From Anas platyrhynchos (lineage: Eukaryota; Chordata; Aves; Anseriformes; Anatidae), in assembly GCF_047663525.1 (NCBI RefSeq), contig NC_092592.1:19666001-19730000 (forward strand): DNA of 64,000 nt, in the 5' to 3' direction. The notes under the pieces are model-generated. The model did not search any database, had not been told where the DNA came from, and saw nothing but the letters and a program-made list of their open reading frames with translations. Position numbers and translations under genes: made by a program. Below are positions 1-13,600 of this stretch, piece by piece (the stretch's first letter is position 1; each line of letters begins with the position of its first letter).

Positions 1-850
1 CAGCTTCCAGTTGACTGGGACCTCTCCAGATTCCCAAGACTCGGTAAGATCCGCCAGCTCTCCGAATAAGCTGATATGAGACCTATCGGGCCCCATAGAC
101 TTACGTGCACCCACCTAGAGCAGCAAATTTCCCACAAGTTTAGTGTTGCCTGCGAGTTTACTGTTCCCATAGTCACGGTCCTCCAGCTCAGGGCTCTGCC
201 TCCTATCACCACAGATGTTAAACTCAACCACCACATGGTGACTGCGCACAAGATGGCCGCCAACCGCCCCTTCACCAGACCCTCTCTGTTAACAAGCAGC
301 ACATTTGGGGGGGCCCCTTTCCTAGTCGGCTCCCTCAGTACCTGTACCAAGAAGCTATCACCAAGGTGTTTTAGCAATCTCCTGGGCCTGTTTTTATCAT
401 ATCTGTGGGACATTCCCAGTTCACATCTGGCCAGTTAAAATCATCCATAAGAACAAGGGTGCTAAATCTAGAGGTATCTCATCTCTTAGTTCCTTTATGA
501 TTAATTTATTGGCATCATCCTGGCTGGGTGGCCTACAGAAGACTCCCACAACAACATCCACTTTATTTGCTTGTCCCTTAATCCTTTTCCACAGGCTTTC
601 AACCATGCCATTGCCAGCAGCAAGCCCCTCCATTACACGCGGTGCCAACCCATGCCTCGCCTGCCCTGCCTGTCCCTTCAGAAAAGCCTGTAACCATGCA
701 TCCTAACACACCAGTCACAGCACTCTTCTAAGTTTTGCTTATGCCAATAACATCACAGCTCTCCATGCAAGGACCCCACTGCTTTACTGAGATCACCTCC
801 TGTCCTACGGCAGCCTTGGTTCCCTGGCTTCCCGACCCTGTTGCCAAAAG
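1..850 (-). mobile_element. CR1 LINE fragment (endonuclease part, decayed)
   Basis: Read on the minus strand, this holds pieces of the CR1 ORF2 endonuclease: CDVIGISKT, VESLWKRIKGQANKVDVVVG, VFCRPPSQDDANK, then after a frameshift FLVQVLREPTRKG and LLVNREGL. Near the left edge it jumps to MGPD and LRELADLTESWESGEVP-like remnants that normally lie hundreds of bases further on, so the copy has an internal deletion as well as stops and frameshifts. It continues off the left edge. Confidence 0.85.
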
Positions 851-3800
851 CCTAATTAATAGAGTTTCAGGCATTCAGTGTTACATCTCTTCACCTCCCT
901 AATCAGCTTCTTACCCACCCTTAGAAGCCAGCATGTAAACCAATCAGTCCCTCAGCTTCCCCTCTCCACTGGCCTCCACGCAACATATCCAGGGAGAGCT
1001 GCAGCCCTGATGTCGGCAATGCTTTCTCGCCCACTGCCCAGAGATGCCCTCCAGTCAGAGCAGCTGCAAACCAGAGAGGAAGGGAGAGGGCTTTGAAAAT
1101 GCATGCACGCAGCAAAACAGCCAGCATCTCCCCCAGTACTGAACAGACCTGTCAAACAGTAGGATTACATAAATATGGAAAGAACATACAGTTTGCAAAA
1201 ATCCACTTTTGTGACTTTTTGGTTGCAGTGAAATTGGATTCATTAGGCAGCATTCCCTTCTCACAGATAGAGTCTTTTACCTTCACAGCATTATTTCTCC
1301 ATTGCCTGTGTTTTTTATTCTACATTCTATACGGAGCCTCTATTTTTTTCTGTAATCCCATCCACAAATGTGAAAGCAGCAGAATGTAAAATGAACAGTG
1401 ATGGTAAAGTGGATTTTCCTTTTCTTTACAGCAAGGAGATAAAAAAGATCTGGTGGACAAGTCTTCTTATTTCCACTTTTGACAGCCAATGCACGTCAGT
1501 AAAATAATCACTATTTTTAATTAGTACAACACAATCATCTTAAATATCACTGCTGTTACTGCAGCAGTAGTAGATACAACAGAAGGTGCAAACTGAGGCA
1601 CATCAATCCTTGAAATAACTCTGAGCAATGAAAGGAGAGGTAGTTTTTGTGGGTTTAACCACACTTTTTGTATAGAGGCACTTTATCCAAGTCTTTCATT
1701 ACACAGTACTAAAAAAGAGGTAACGCCTACATGACCTCTACCCACAAAGGTATAACAATTGAAAAAAAAAGACTTCAGTATCATGTGAAATGTCTGTGCA
1801 TTTTTTCAAAGAGCTCTATGACTACAAGTGGATGGTATTCCTTTTTACAGCTATTTGCTGCGGGTTGTGAAGGTCAGATTAGAAATGCTAAAGTCAGACT
1901 GGGTTGACAGAAAAACAGCAAAGCAAAAGCATTCTGCTTATTATTCTATCAGTATGCCTTAAAATACTCATGCCTAAAAATACTTTTCTTCATAGTTGCA
2001 ATGGACTACTGCATACAATCAGTTACTAGGTCTCAGTAGTGCTAGCAGAGGAATAGTAGTACTAGGAGCACTAGTACGATCACTGCAATTACCCTCCACT
2101 CACTTCATTACACAGCATGACTGTTTTCTTTCAATCTAAACTAGCTCAAGAAAAATACTTTGACAACCATTACTGAAATTACCCCTCCTGAAAAAACATC
2201 TGTATTCCAAGTGGGAAAGAGAGATTGCTACTACACATAAGAAACACGTGCTTTCTGATGTATCAGACAACTTTGTAGCCCCTGATCTAACAATTTTCAG
2301 GACCTTTCTGTCAATAAGGCAGTAGTACTCAACCTCATCACGAGAACCCCACAGTGATTTCTTGCTGCTGCACGCTATGTCCATTCCCTGCCCACAGGGT
2401 ACCTCACCCCAAAAAGGGAAGTCAAGAGTGAATAACCATCATTAGAGCAATTTATGTACTACATAGTGTACTTACAACTCTCATCTTTTCTCAAGTGCTT
2501 TTCAGACACCAGCAGGGAGTAGGATGGATAAATAGTCCTGACACCAGCAGGACCCTACTTCCAGCTGCTACTTTTCCCCACAGATCCCTGCCTCCCTCTC
2601 ACAATCACATTATATATTAGCAAAAGGCTCCTTTGGACGAAATAACTTCCCAGGAAACAGTGTAGCCAGCGTCATCTGTTCTGCATCGTCTATCAAGATT
2701 TCATACTATGAGAAGAAATTGCAGCTTTACTGAGGAAGATGACTCACTTCAGCAGTGTTGTGTCAGCTCACAAACTTATATGCCTGCAAAACCCCTTGCC
2801 ATGGTAGTCTTAAATTGATCACGGATGACAATGACTTCGGGACAAAAAAAATCCACTGTAACTGTATGGAAGTCAGCCCTATTTGAGGAGTCTGTTGAAT
2901 TTACTCTGTAAGAAAGATACTGGGGGTGGTACCAGGCATCCCAGCACAAGTAGCACATGACTTTTAGAGCTTTTCTCTTCCTTGTCAAACACTTGTGCTA
3001 CATTAAGTGAAATGGACAAGTAGGAAAAGAAGACAGAGTATAGGAAATACAACAACTTAAGAGTTGTGTGTGAAAATGCAGAATATTGAAGCACTTTGGA
3101 ATAAATCATAATGCTGGAGTATAACCATTTATAAACATGGCAGAGAATGGATATGAAATAAAATATTTTAGAGTGCTATGATGGGTAGACTCAGTCAAAA
3201 ACAGTAAGACCAAAACAGATGAGACAATGTAGGCTAAACCAGATGCCAAACACACTTAAGTATTAATCTTTTAGAAACCTAATCAGGAAGAAAAATTCAG
3301 ATGCTGTCATGGAAATCAGCAGTGGGGGAAAAAAGAAAAAAGAATTGAAACCTAAGCAAGCCCATTTTCTTCTAAGGATGGCCTTGCATATGACCAAGGA
3401 ATTAAACATTGTGCTTTGGGAAGTGAAAATCATGATTTTCACAGAAGAGTCAATGGACCAGACAACAAGAGACCTCCTCATCTGCTCCAGTGCAAGTCAG
3501 CCCATGACTTTAACAGAGTTACACAGTGAACTAAGGTAACCAGTTCACTCTGCATTGACCTCAGCTTTGTCAGCTGTTCTGTGTCAGTAGTAATCTGCAG
3601 AAGACAGCAGTAAACTAACCATCATAATATTGCTTCAACATGCATTCAGACATTCAGAGCACACAGCTTAGACCTCTTCAGAAAAAGGTGAAAGCATTAA
3701 CACCTGTTGGGGAAAAATAATCTGAAAAGCAATAGTCTTATATGTAAGGCCATGAATCTGTCTAAAATGGTTAATTTTCTATAAGGAAAAGAGCCATGGA

Positions 3801-4539
3801 GAACAAAGGGTAGAAGATAACTGAAAAGTAGAAAATAAATTTTTAATGATACTTTAAGAATAGGCGAATTCACAGTAGCTAAGCTGGCACATACTGTGAC
3901 TACTAAAATTGCAATGTTAAACTGCCCTAAGTTTCAAGGGGGGAGTCCCTAAGGTGAGAGAGACACTTACCTAGCACATGATTAGGCTTCCTGTGAAATC
4001 AGCTGGACAGCCCCAGCTAAGTGCTTAAATTAGACTCTGAATACTTTCTTTTGAGTCCTAAACAAAACGTTTTCCAAAAGTTTATCTCTAGATACACACA
4101 TCTACTACTGGCGAATTCACACCTGCTTGTATCAAAAGGTATTATCAATAAGACAGACAAAAGGTACTCTCAAGTACTACATAAATACGTTTTGGGCAAG
4201 AACAAAAAATTAAAGTCTGCTAGCAAAGAAAAGGAGAAAGCATGCACTCAGAATGCAATGATAAAGACAGCAAAGAAGATTGCAAACAGTGTAAAAAATG
4301 GATACAGTAATGAAATCAAAGATGTAATGGAACATTGACACACTTGAACGATAAATCTACCTGAGGGAGAAGACTATTTTAAACTGTGAAGCACAATAGC
4401 AAGAATCTCGGCTTCCTCTTGGGAAGCAGACATGATTGCCCAAGCAGAACAAAGGAAACTCTTCAAGTCTTGGAAACATAAGCAACCCTCATCAATTCTG
4501 ACCTACACATTAAATGACTAGCAAAACCCAAAGTCCAGG

Positions 4540-4625
4540 TCTAGAAAAAAACTTTAGAGATCATCTAATCTGTACATCCTATCTGAGAGGCAGGACCAAA
4601 CACATCTAAACCATTCTGAATAAAT
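4540..4625 (-). mobile_element. Probable ancient CR1/L3-type fragment
   Basis: AACTTTAGAGATCATCTAAT and a following GGCAGGACCAAACACATCTA resemble the inverted 3'UTR of CR1/L3 LINEs (TTAGAGATCATCTAGTCCAA in consensus). Short and divergent. Confidence 0.45.
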
Positions 4626-6550
4626 TACATCCCATCCATCTATTGTCATGTGAAACATGAGAACCATCCCACACTTTTTGCTACTGTTTCATGTGAATTA
4701 CAGGTTTGATTTTTATCACAGTTTTCTAATAGCTATTATTATTCCTGCAGGGACAATAACAGTAACAGTAAAACCAACAACAAAACACAAAACAAAACAA
4801 AATAAACCCAGCCCCCAAACAGCTAATACAAGCTATTCACACACACATGCATTTTCACCAGTGGAAGAAAATTCTGTACCAGCAGGACTTACTGACACAG
4901 GTGTGCTACATTGCTTAACCTTTCCTAGTATAGGCAAGGCTGTAGGAATTGCAGCCAACACTTTTCATAAAAACTGATCATGTTCCAACTAAGCTATGTT
5001 TTCTTCAGTACAATAATAGAGTTTGCATGTCAAACAAGGAGAGGGAGAAGAAACTGCTTGAATAATCAGCAAAATAGGACCAAAGAGAATACAAAAGAGT
5101 TATCAAATGGAACTGAAACAAATCCAAGTTGGCCAAGCACGGAATGTTTTGTTATCTAATTACATTATTTCCATTGGGTTACTTTCAGTTGACACATGAC
5201 CCTAAAAATAAACTATACGTACAAGTGAATAAATACAAATGCAAGTTAACAAATCTCGCAGTATGACATAAGACAGCACAAAGACAAGACTCATTGTCTT
5301 TTTACATATACCTTAAAGAAAATAGGGTGGCATTTTTAGCAGAACAAGTAAACTACATCATACGACATCTTAGGCTGCATTATCTTTTGAAAGATCAGTC
5401 TACAGCTTGATTTTATAGCTATCCCTAGCCCACATCTCACATTTCCTCTCACCTCTACCATTGGCCTCAGTCCAAAATGTAACACAGTGGAACAAAGTAA
5501 TCCAACTATAGATAGAACAAGGAGATGGGGGAAATGAAGTGAGGCACTTCTGTTATCAAAAGAGAAAACGAGAAGAACAGAAAAACTAACAGAAAAAACA
5601 GAGTGCAATCTTGACTGGTGAAGGAGGTGTGTGTGGGCCCATTATAAAACTTGTTTTACAAACCTCTTTTTTTTTTTAATGGTAAATATTACTTTCCTTT
5701 TTACAGGATTTGTCACGTAGAAAGATAAATCTGCCACTGTGGAATGCCACTTAGGCATTTAACTAAAATAAATCAAGCAGAAATACACATTAGTAAAGTG
5801 CCCCTTGACTTCAGGCAGTGACATAGTCTCTCTTATACCCCTTGAAACCAAAAAAAGTGCTGAGAACTCTCAAATACAGGCCAGCAGAGCAAGCTTTGCA
5901 TTTACCTATAACATACCTAAAACAAACCTCTTCAAAAATGTTTGGTTTCTGACTGTTTTCTGTACATTTCTTTCCAAAATTCTGCTGTTTGTTTTACTTT
6001 AATCTCTATTTTTGCTTTCTAAAAATTTATTCTTGGTGTTAATATCTTTAAGAAGTACGTGCAAAGTCAATATAATCCTTTCTGTCTCCAACTTTGCAAC
6101 AAACATCAAAAAACTCTGCCTTTGTCTTGAACTCTGTAATACTCTATGGTGAATGCTTTGAATGCACAGCTTCCCAAGGTGAACACTGCAGAATGAAACA
6201 TGACCACTGAAATTAAAAATTTCTCTTCATTTTGAATAAAGGTTAGACCCAAACTATTTAGGCTATTAGTTATACTTCTTTCCTTATTATTCTTCCATTT
6301 TTCTGTATAATCAACACCCTACAAAAAGCAGGATATATGTGTGTTGTTTTTTTTTTAATAATCAAAATTCACTTCTGAACTGAGGATAAAACACACGGTA
6401 CATTGCAAATGCCTGAAAACAGGATATATTCTCTTCCTTCAAAAGCATTTCTCATCCAAAGCTCCTTCCACAAGGCCCAGTTACTTTAGTCCTTTTTCCA
6501 AAGAAAAGGCATTCAGGTAGGAGCAGAACAATCTCAATGAGTAACAAACA

Positions 6551-6568
6551 CACCACCACCACCACCAC
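6551..6568 (+). repeat. CAC trinucleotide repeat
   Basis: Six CAC units in ZSWIM8 intron 1. No reading frame of interest. Confidence 0.9.
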
Positions 6569-9500
6569 TCAGTTTTCTGTCACATTAACATTGTGCCCAA
6601 GCAGATCCCAGCCCTATAAAGTCATCAGAAAGGGAAGATCAGAAGTGTTGAACTAATGTACTTGCAGCCCACGGAAGCAGTAAGGATGCATTTCTGTCAG
6701 CTTGCTGGTTTGTGGCTTTCAATCACACACTTGTGAGACACGAAGCCAATACCTGTCCTGTACAACATCCAAACTTGAGGTCACACTATTAGAAAATACA
6801 GCACATCCATAATACGGTAGTACAGCACACATACAAATGGTAGAATATTAAGAGCATCCTGGAATAGTCTTGGGATAATGATCTTTGAAGCAAATTACCT
6901 AAGCACAGTTAAATGGAAGCTTCATGACTCAGTCACAAATGTAGCAGCTATGTTTCCAAACGAAAAAAGGAAGAGTTCTTCTCCATCAGAGCTGAAGAGG
7001 TATTGCAGCCACTCTACTCTTTGCCAGAAAGACTTTGTGAAATATGAAATATTTGCCCACAACCACCAAGCTCCAAAAAAAGAAACTAAATATTTACAAC
7101 ATGATGCAACCAAAATAGCTAATAGTTTTAAACATATAGAAGAAAGAGAGGTAACAAACAAGCATTTTAAACAATAGCATTATTCACCTTTAAAAACCTA
7201 TGCCAAAATGTGCCCAAGCTGGGGGAGGGAGGATTTAAGATAAAAGAGTTTAAACTAAATTGAACCGCTTGAGAAAATTTCATTGTAAAGGCTCAGAGGC
7301 AAACTGCTGGAGCAGCTATAAAGCTGTAATATGTAGTAAAAGAAAGATTAGCTAGACCTGTGCTTAGAATAGGCTATCTAATAAAGCACATTAGATAAAA
7401 AAGAAAAATCTCACTCAAGATGCCCTCTTTCAGGCTCATATGGTGATTCTTACAATTAGGAAGTCATTTCCCTCAAAAAATCACCACACTCTGCATTGTA
7501 ATGACCTTTTGGAACCAGACAGCTGGTGTCTGGGCAGTTCACAGTGGACACACACACATACACATCACGGATTGTTCCAGCACAATTGGAGCAAATTGGT
7601 GTTCTCAGTAGACCTGCCAAAGACTGAACAAGCACAAAGAGTGTAACTTCTTGCCCCAAACAGCAGAGAAGAAACACAAACTGGCAAGCCGAGGGGTGTT
7701 GAAGCTGTGCTGTATTGTCACCCCACAGATGGGGCAATTCAGACCCCAAGACCGAACCAAGACCCTGCAATACCAGACCTGGACAACTTAATGGACACAA
7801 GAGGCTCCTCCACACACACCTCCCCACCCTAATCCAGGTCTAGCTTGACTACCTACGGCATGACGCAACCTGAGAAGCTGAAGATTCAGCATAATACTCG
7901 AATACTGTCTCCCCGGTGTCTTCAACTGGCATTCCCCTGTTTCAGATTAACAATTCCATGCCATCTTATGCAAAGGGGAAAAACCAATGTTGTTGCTTGT
8001 TGAAACCAAGCAAACCACAGTATTGCTAAAAAGTAGGGGGTTCTTTTACTTACAGATTAAGAAACAAACATGAAAATGCATGTTCCTGGCTCTTAAGCCA
8101 GTCAAGCAGTGTCAATCTTCAGAAAGTAAGCAACTCCTTTACACTAGAACAGCTTTTATACCAAATAAAGGTTCAGCAATTTGTTTCTCAGATACTGCTT
8201 CAAACCAATTCTTCTGCACAACACCTCAGCATTAACAAGGCAGCTGCAATAACGGAGAGCAGCAAACTCTGGAAGAAACTCTTCAGTGGAATTCATCCAT
8301 GCAAGTTGTTCAGATGCTGAGACAGAACAAGAAGGTTAGATGAAAAAATAGGTTTTAAGTGATGGAGAAGGTATGCTACAAACACTGCTGCTGATCGTTA
8401 ATCAAGCTTGCTCAGAAAAGATGACTGAAAGGAGCATTCTGATTTGAGGGCCCCTTTTGTTTTGTTTCATTTTGAAAATGTTTTTGTACTTGTTAAAATA
8501 TCCACATACTCAGAACAGGTTAGCAAGTGCAGCTAACATTTTAAAACCTTAATGGGATCAGTGTTAATAAGACTTTCTTATACCTCTCATTTCCCCCACC
8601 TACAGTTATACAGCTCTGTCTGGTTTCCATAACCATTTTTTAGCAGTGAAATTACACTGAGAATAATGTGGTAGGGTAGCAAATGAGGAGATATATAACA
8701 CCATGCTGAAAGCAAAAAGGAGAATTTGGGTGAACCTACATCAGGCTGAAGCCACAGAATGACATTTTAATGTACTAAATATTTGAGAAGTGGAACAAGT
8801 AACAGAACTTTTTCATTAGGGCATACTACATAACAATCAAGAGATCCATAGCCAAAAGCTTTTAAAAATACAAATAAATCCCAGATGGGCAGATTATGGT
8901 CAACAACTGGAAACCTCACATTTAACTGACAAACTGCAGCAACTATTACTATACTAATTTCATTGCAACCACAGTAACATTTTAAGAATAGCTATTTATT
9001 ATTTTATCCAAAGCACAGGCTAATTTTATCACAAGAGGGTGTCCAATTCATCCTTAAAGTCTCTATTATCTGCAACAAAAGCCATAGCACAAAGCCAAAT
9101 CTCAGCTCAATTTGGTTTCTGAAAATTGCTTAATACTGTGTCACAAACAGCTCATATAGGTAGCAAATATGCTACAAATATAAAAAATACCTGATTGCTC
9201 AAACTACCTTTTTGTTCCTGTATTCACACCTCATTTCAAAATCAAGTAAGTATATACATGTAGTTTGGCTAAATGTATAGACATATCCTGACAACATGAT
9301 TTCTGTCTCTATGATTAGGAAGCAAGAAAGTATTTTTTCTTTAATGCAGATCTTAAAATACACCTGAACACCAAAAAATAACACTTTTGTTTGTTTTGCA
9401 CATTCTAATAGATTTGCAAAATACAATACTCAATTACACTCTGGATTTCTGTTGAATAAGTGTTTTGTTAATATAATAATTTGTTTTGTTTTCAAGTGTC

Positions 9501-9622
9501 AGTAAGTTTAAACCTGCTAAGTCCTGCAGGTCTCCTTCTGGTCACCTGAATTATTAAAAAAAAAAAACTGACAAACTTACTTTACAATCATTTTTTATAC
9601 TCGCTCTGCATGCATACAGAGC

Positions 9623-9651
9623 TAAATAAATAAATCAATAAATAAATAAAA
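9623..9651 (+). repeat. AAAT microsatellite
   Basis: Six to seven imperfect AAAT units in ZSWIM8 intron 1. Confidence 0.9.
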
Positions 9652-10325
9652 CAGCTGACTTAACTTTGCTGTCAGAGAAGTAACATCACCACTGTCCTAA
9701 GACCAAATATAGAGACTGCAACCCAAAAAAAAAATTGTTAAAGAAGTCAAGAACCTAACTAGGTAGGGACCCTACATGCTCACTCCTACTCATATTTGGA
9801 ATCCTACATATTCTCCTACTTATATTCAATTCCTACTGGTGGCTGTTTCAATATTGGAGTGAGTTAAGAAGTATTTTATCTTGAGGTTATTGTTTTTAAA
9901 GTTACATCTTTGAAATCGTAAAGTGTTCAAGTATTAGGCCAACTCCTCAAAACACTTCCACAAGATTTCACTAAGCACAAAAAAAGCCAATGAGTCTTTA
10001 TAATCCTATCCCATACCTGATAAGAGAACTAAACCTTAGAAGATGCATGATGTTTGTGTAAGGCCCAAGAGTCTGAACCTACTTCATGTCTAAATCAGTA
10101 AGAGTATACCAAAAATCCCACAGCCACGTCTCAGCTTCCCCTATAGAATTCTTCATTTCTCCCTGCTCTACAGCACCATCAGCCACCATCCACTGCCATA
10201 TAAAACGCTTGTGACTTACCTTCAGAGCATTCTTCTGAGATGCTCTAGTTACCAGTACCCCTGCTTTTAATGCTAAAACAATGCTGAGAAGAACAAGCAA
10301 CCACAGATGAATGCAGCGCCTACTT

Positions 10326-10600
10326 AGAATTGAACAGAACAATATAGTTCAGTTGGAAGGGACATAAAAACATGGAGTCCAACTGCCTGACCACTTCAAG
10401 GCTAACCAGAAGTTAAAGCAATTTATTGAGGGCATTATCTACATGCCTTTTGAACACTGACAGGCATGGGGCATCAGCCACCGGTGTTTAACCACCCTCA
10501 AATTTCTGTTGAATTTCTTGAGATTAGTGGGAAAATGGCTCTTTCTTCCTGCACTCTTTTCAAATTAGCCTTCTCCCTTGAGAATCAGAGTCCTTACCTC
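10326..10600 (-). mobile_element. Old CR1 3'-end fragment
   Basis: The plus strand reads like an inverted CR1 3' end: AGTTGGAAGGGACATAAAAA, GTCCAACTGCCTGACCACTT, AAAGCAATTTATTGAGGGCA, TGACAGGCATGGGGCATCAG, then CACCACCC-like text before the coding end. Divergence is clearly higher than in the copy at 18.4 kb, so it belongs to an older subfamily. Confidence 0.8.
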
Positions 10601-13600
10601 TGTGTCACACAGATGAGAGAACTGGAGAGACATGGACAGCAGGTTTAACATCCTCTGCCAGATCAGCTACTCAAATCATGTTGTCAGACATCCCAAACAC
10701 AATTTTGCTTGAAACTTCCACAAAATGATTCAGAAACATCATCTCATCCCACAAAATATAGTGTCTACCATAATCCTACTGCAACAACAACCAGAGCAGT
10801 GACTGCTACTCTTATCACGACTTAATTAGAAGAAATTACAATTTAACCAAGTCATGTAGTACTGGCATTACCAGGGAAGATCTGGGGCAGTCTTAGGACT
10901 GCTGAACAGACCTAAACCAGAAGAAAAAGGCTGATGCTTTCTGCTACAGGACTTTTTAGAAAATGATGCAAGAAGCAGCTCCTCACAAGAAGAAGCTACA
11001 ATGTGCATGAAGATGGAGACAAGCTTCTCAACACACTGTTTTGGAGCAGCTTGTTCACTTGTACCCCTCCCAACTTCATCTGTAGCTTCCTATGTCAGGG
11101 AGAATACTTTCAGAGACAAAATACCTGAAGGAATCCTCTCTTCAGGGCACTATGACATGATAATAAGAAAAATAATCACTTCTGTTCTGTTATTCCTTTT
11201 TTCACCACTAGTGACCTTGACTAAAGAATTCAGTATGTCCAAGTAACCTTTAAACGCCCTCCTGCACTTTCTAGGCTGAAGAAGAGCCACACATATGAAA
11301 ACTTTTTCTACACTCCAACAGTCAGCTGGCTGAAGAGCATTTACTTTCCTTCCTTACTAACTTGCCCTCATGTCCTTAAAGCATCATAGTTACACACTCT
11401 TCATATATTGGAAACCAGACCTCTAGGAAAGAACACTTGATTCAATCATCAGAACCTCTGGACAAGGCAAAGGTGGAAAGCTACACATTATATTTAATAA
11501 CCAAAAAGATGTTTGATAAAGAAAGGGAGAGAGATAAAGGTGAAACCAAAATCCATGATTTCTAAACTCCAGGACAGAAAAACCTGAACTTTTCTCCATC
11601 ATTAAAGTCGAACTCCTAAGATTCTAGTCACTTCAGTTCTGCCTCACAGTTCACAAACCATTTTGTTGCAAAAACATACAAAGTACCTAGAGAAAGCATC
11701 TGCTCTCAGCATATGTCAGAATCTCTCCAAACTCTCTCAAAACCAGATCAGAAAGGAAAGCTGTATTTTCCACTTAATTCTATTGCTTCACCTGTACAAT
11801 GACTGTGAAAATCTTGTGCACAGAGCTGCGCTGATGAAATTGGAGTATCTGATGTTATGCTGATGCCTTGTGCGAGATTAGATCTATTTGTCTCTCCATA
11901 AGCTCTGAATCTCAAGAACAAAATGTCAGCAAGCTCTTTTCTCAACTCTCACCCACTCTAACATGATTGAGGTCCAAAAACTGTAATACCAGCATTAGGC
12001 AGGCAATGCAGCATTCACAACCTGACAACCTCCTCTGGAAATGCAGACAAGTAAGTTCTTAATCCAATCACCCATCACCCTTCTGTTTCCCTTCCTAAAG
12101 AAAAACAAAAAAAAAAAGAACTCATTTCAAAAAAAGAGCAGCCTGGGCAAGCAACTGATAGCTGTTAGAAAACCTAAAATGAACAGCAGATTTTTGTAAA
12201 GAAAGACAGACAGTGCTACAAAACACTGTATTCATGCCAGTGCTGGCCAAGGTTTCACAACAAATTGGGCAGCTCGCATTCAGAATAACTCCGCAGCTGA
12301 TGAAGCAGATCAGCTGCAGGCTGAGGCATTTTCCCGGCGCTGTTCCCCCTCGCGCCCCATGCAGAAGCACACTGCATAACCTGCATTGTGCATTCAGAGC
12401 ACAGAGATCAAACGCCTTCTGTTTCCTGAAAGGAAGGCTCAGTGCCACCACTTATTTCCACTTCTGCCCCGCACAAAGTATTTTATAATCTCAGAATTCA
12501 AAATTAACCGCTGCGGCCGACAACAAACAAGCAAGTTACAAAGACCACCAGGGAGCAGCTATTATGCTGAACACAGACAGTGGAAGACAAACACAAATCA
12601 AAAACCCAGACTGCAGCCCAGCTGAGCATCTGTACCCAGAAGTATTGATAGGTTTTCTAACGCTGCGAGGATGTCACACAAAACACCATGCAGCATGCAG
12701 CACTTAATGTGTTGCTCTCTACCATTAGCATCCATCCTGAAGTATTACATGCAAAATTAATCTCTAACCAGCTTTCTCCTATGCCTAAATCCCAGAGCGG
12801 TATCACTTGGCCTCCAAACAAATGCACTGGCAAACACTGAGGCGCTACATTACTGAGCATTATCAGAATGAGATCAGGCCAATTTTATTGGGCTTATGGG
12901 AAAGTTGTTGGCTGAAAAGAACAGATCAAGGATGAGGCAATCTCATCTCTAGGGTGAAAAAAATTAATTAAACGTCTGTCAGAACCTAAAAGAAGACACC
13001 ACCTTTTAGTATCACCAACGCAAAACCATTACAGGTTTAAAAAACTGTTTCCACAGACAAGAGCCAAAAGAAGTTAGATACCTAAATGTTTCAGAAAAAC
13101 TCTCACCTGACTCCTATTTTTACCTCCTTTGGTTTTGTTAAAATCTCCCCCAATTCTAACCTTGGGTCTACAGCTTTATGGGAGGTTACAAAGCCCACTC
13201 AGTGCTATCCCTCAACTCTAGGGTCTCTCTCTGCAGCTGAGAGGTGCGGCACAGCAGCCCACGGCCAGCGCAAAGTGCTGCTGCAGGACACAAGCCCCCA
13301 AAGGCAGCAGCCCCCAGCCTTCCTCAAGCTCTCCATCCCTCAGCATTGCCATTTCTTTTCACTAGAAGTAAGGCATCTGTCTGATCATTCCTTGATATCC
13401 TGCGGTTGGAAAAAGTTCCTCCTCTAACAAGAAATGACTTCTCTTCCACTTCCCTCCCCTCCCCTGGAGAGGGAACAACAGGGCGGAGAGGCCGCCTCGA
13501 CACAAAGCTGAGTCTCGAGGAATACAGGAACAAGCCAGCAGCTACACAGTGTGCACAGAGGAACTAATGACAAGTACATCTATCATTTTCAGTACACAAA

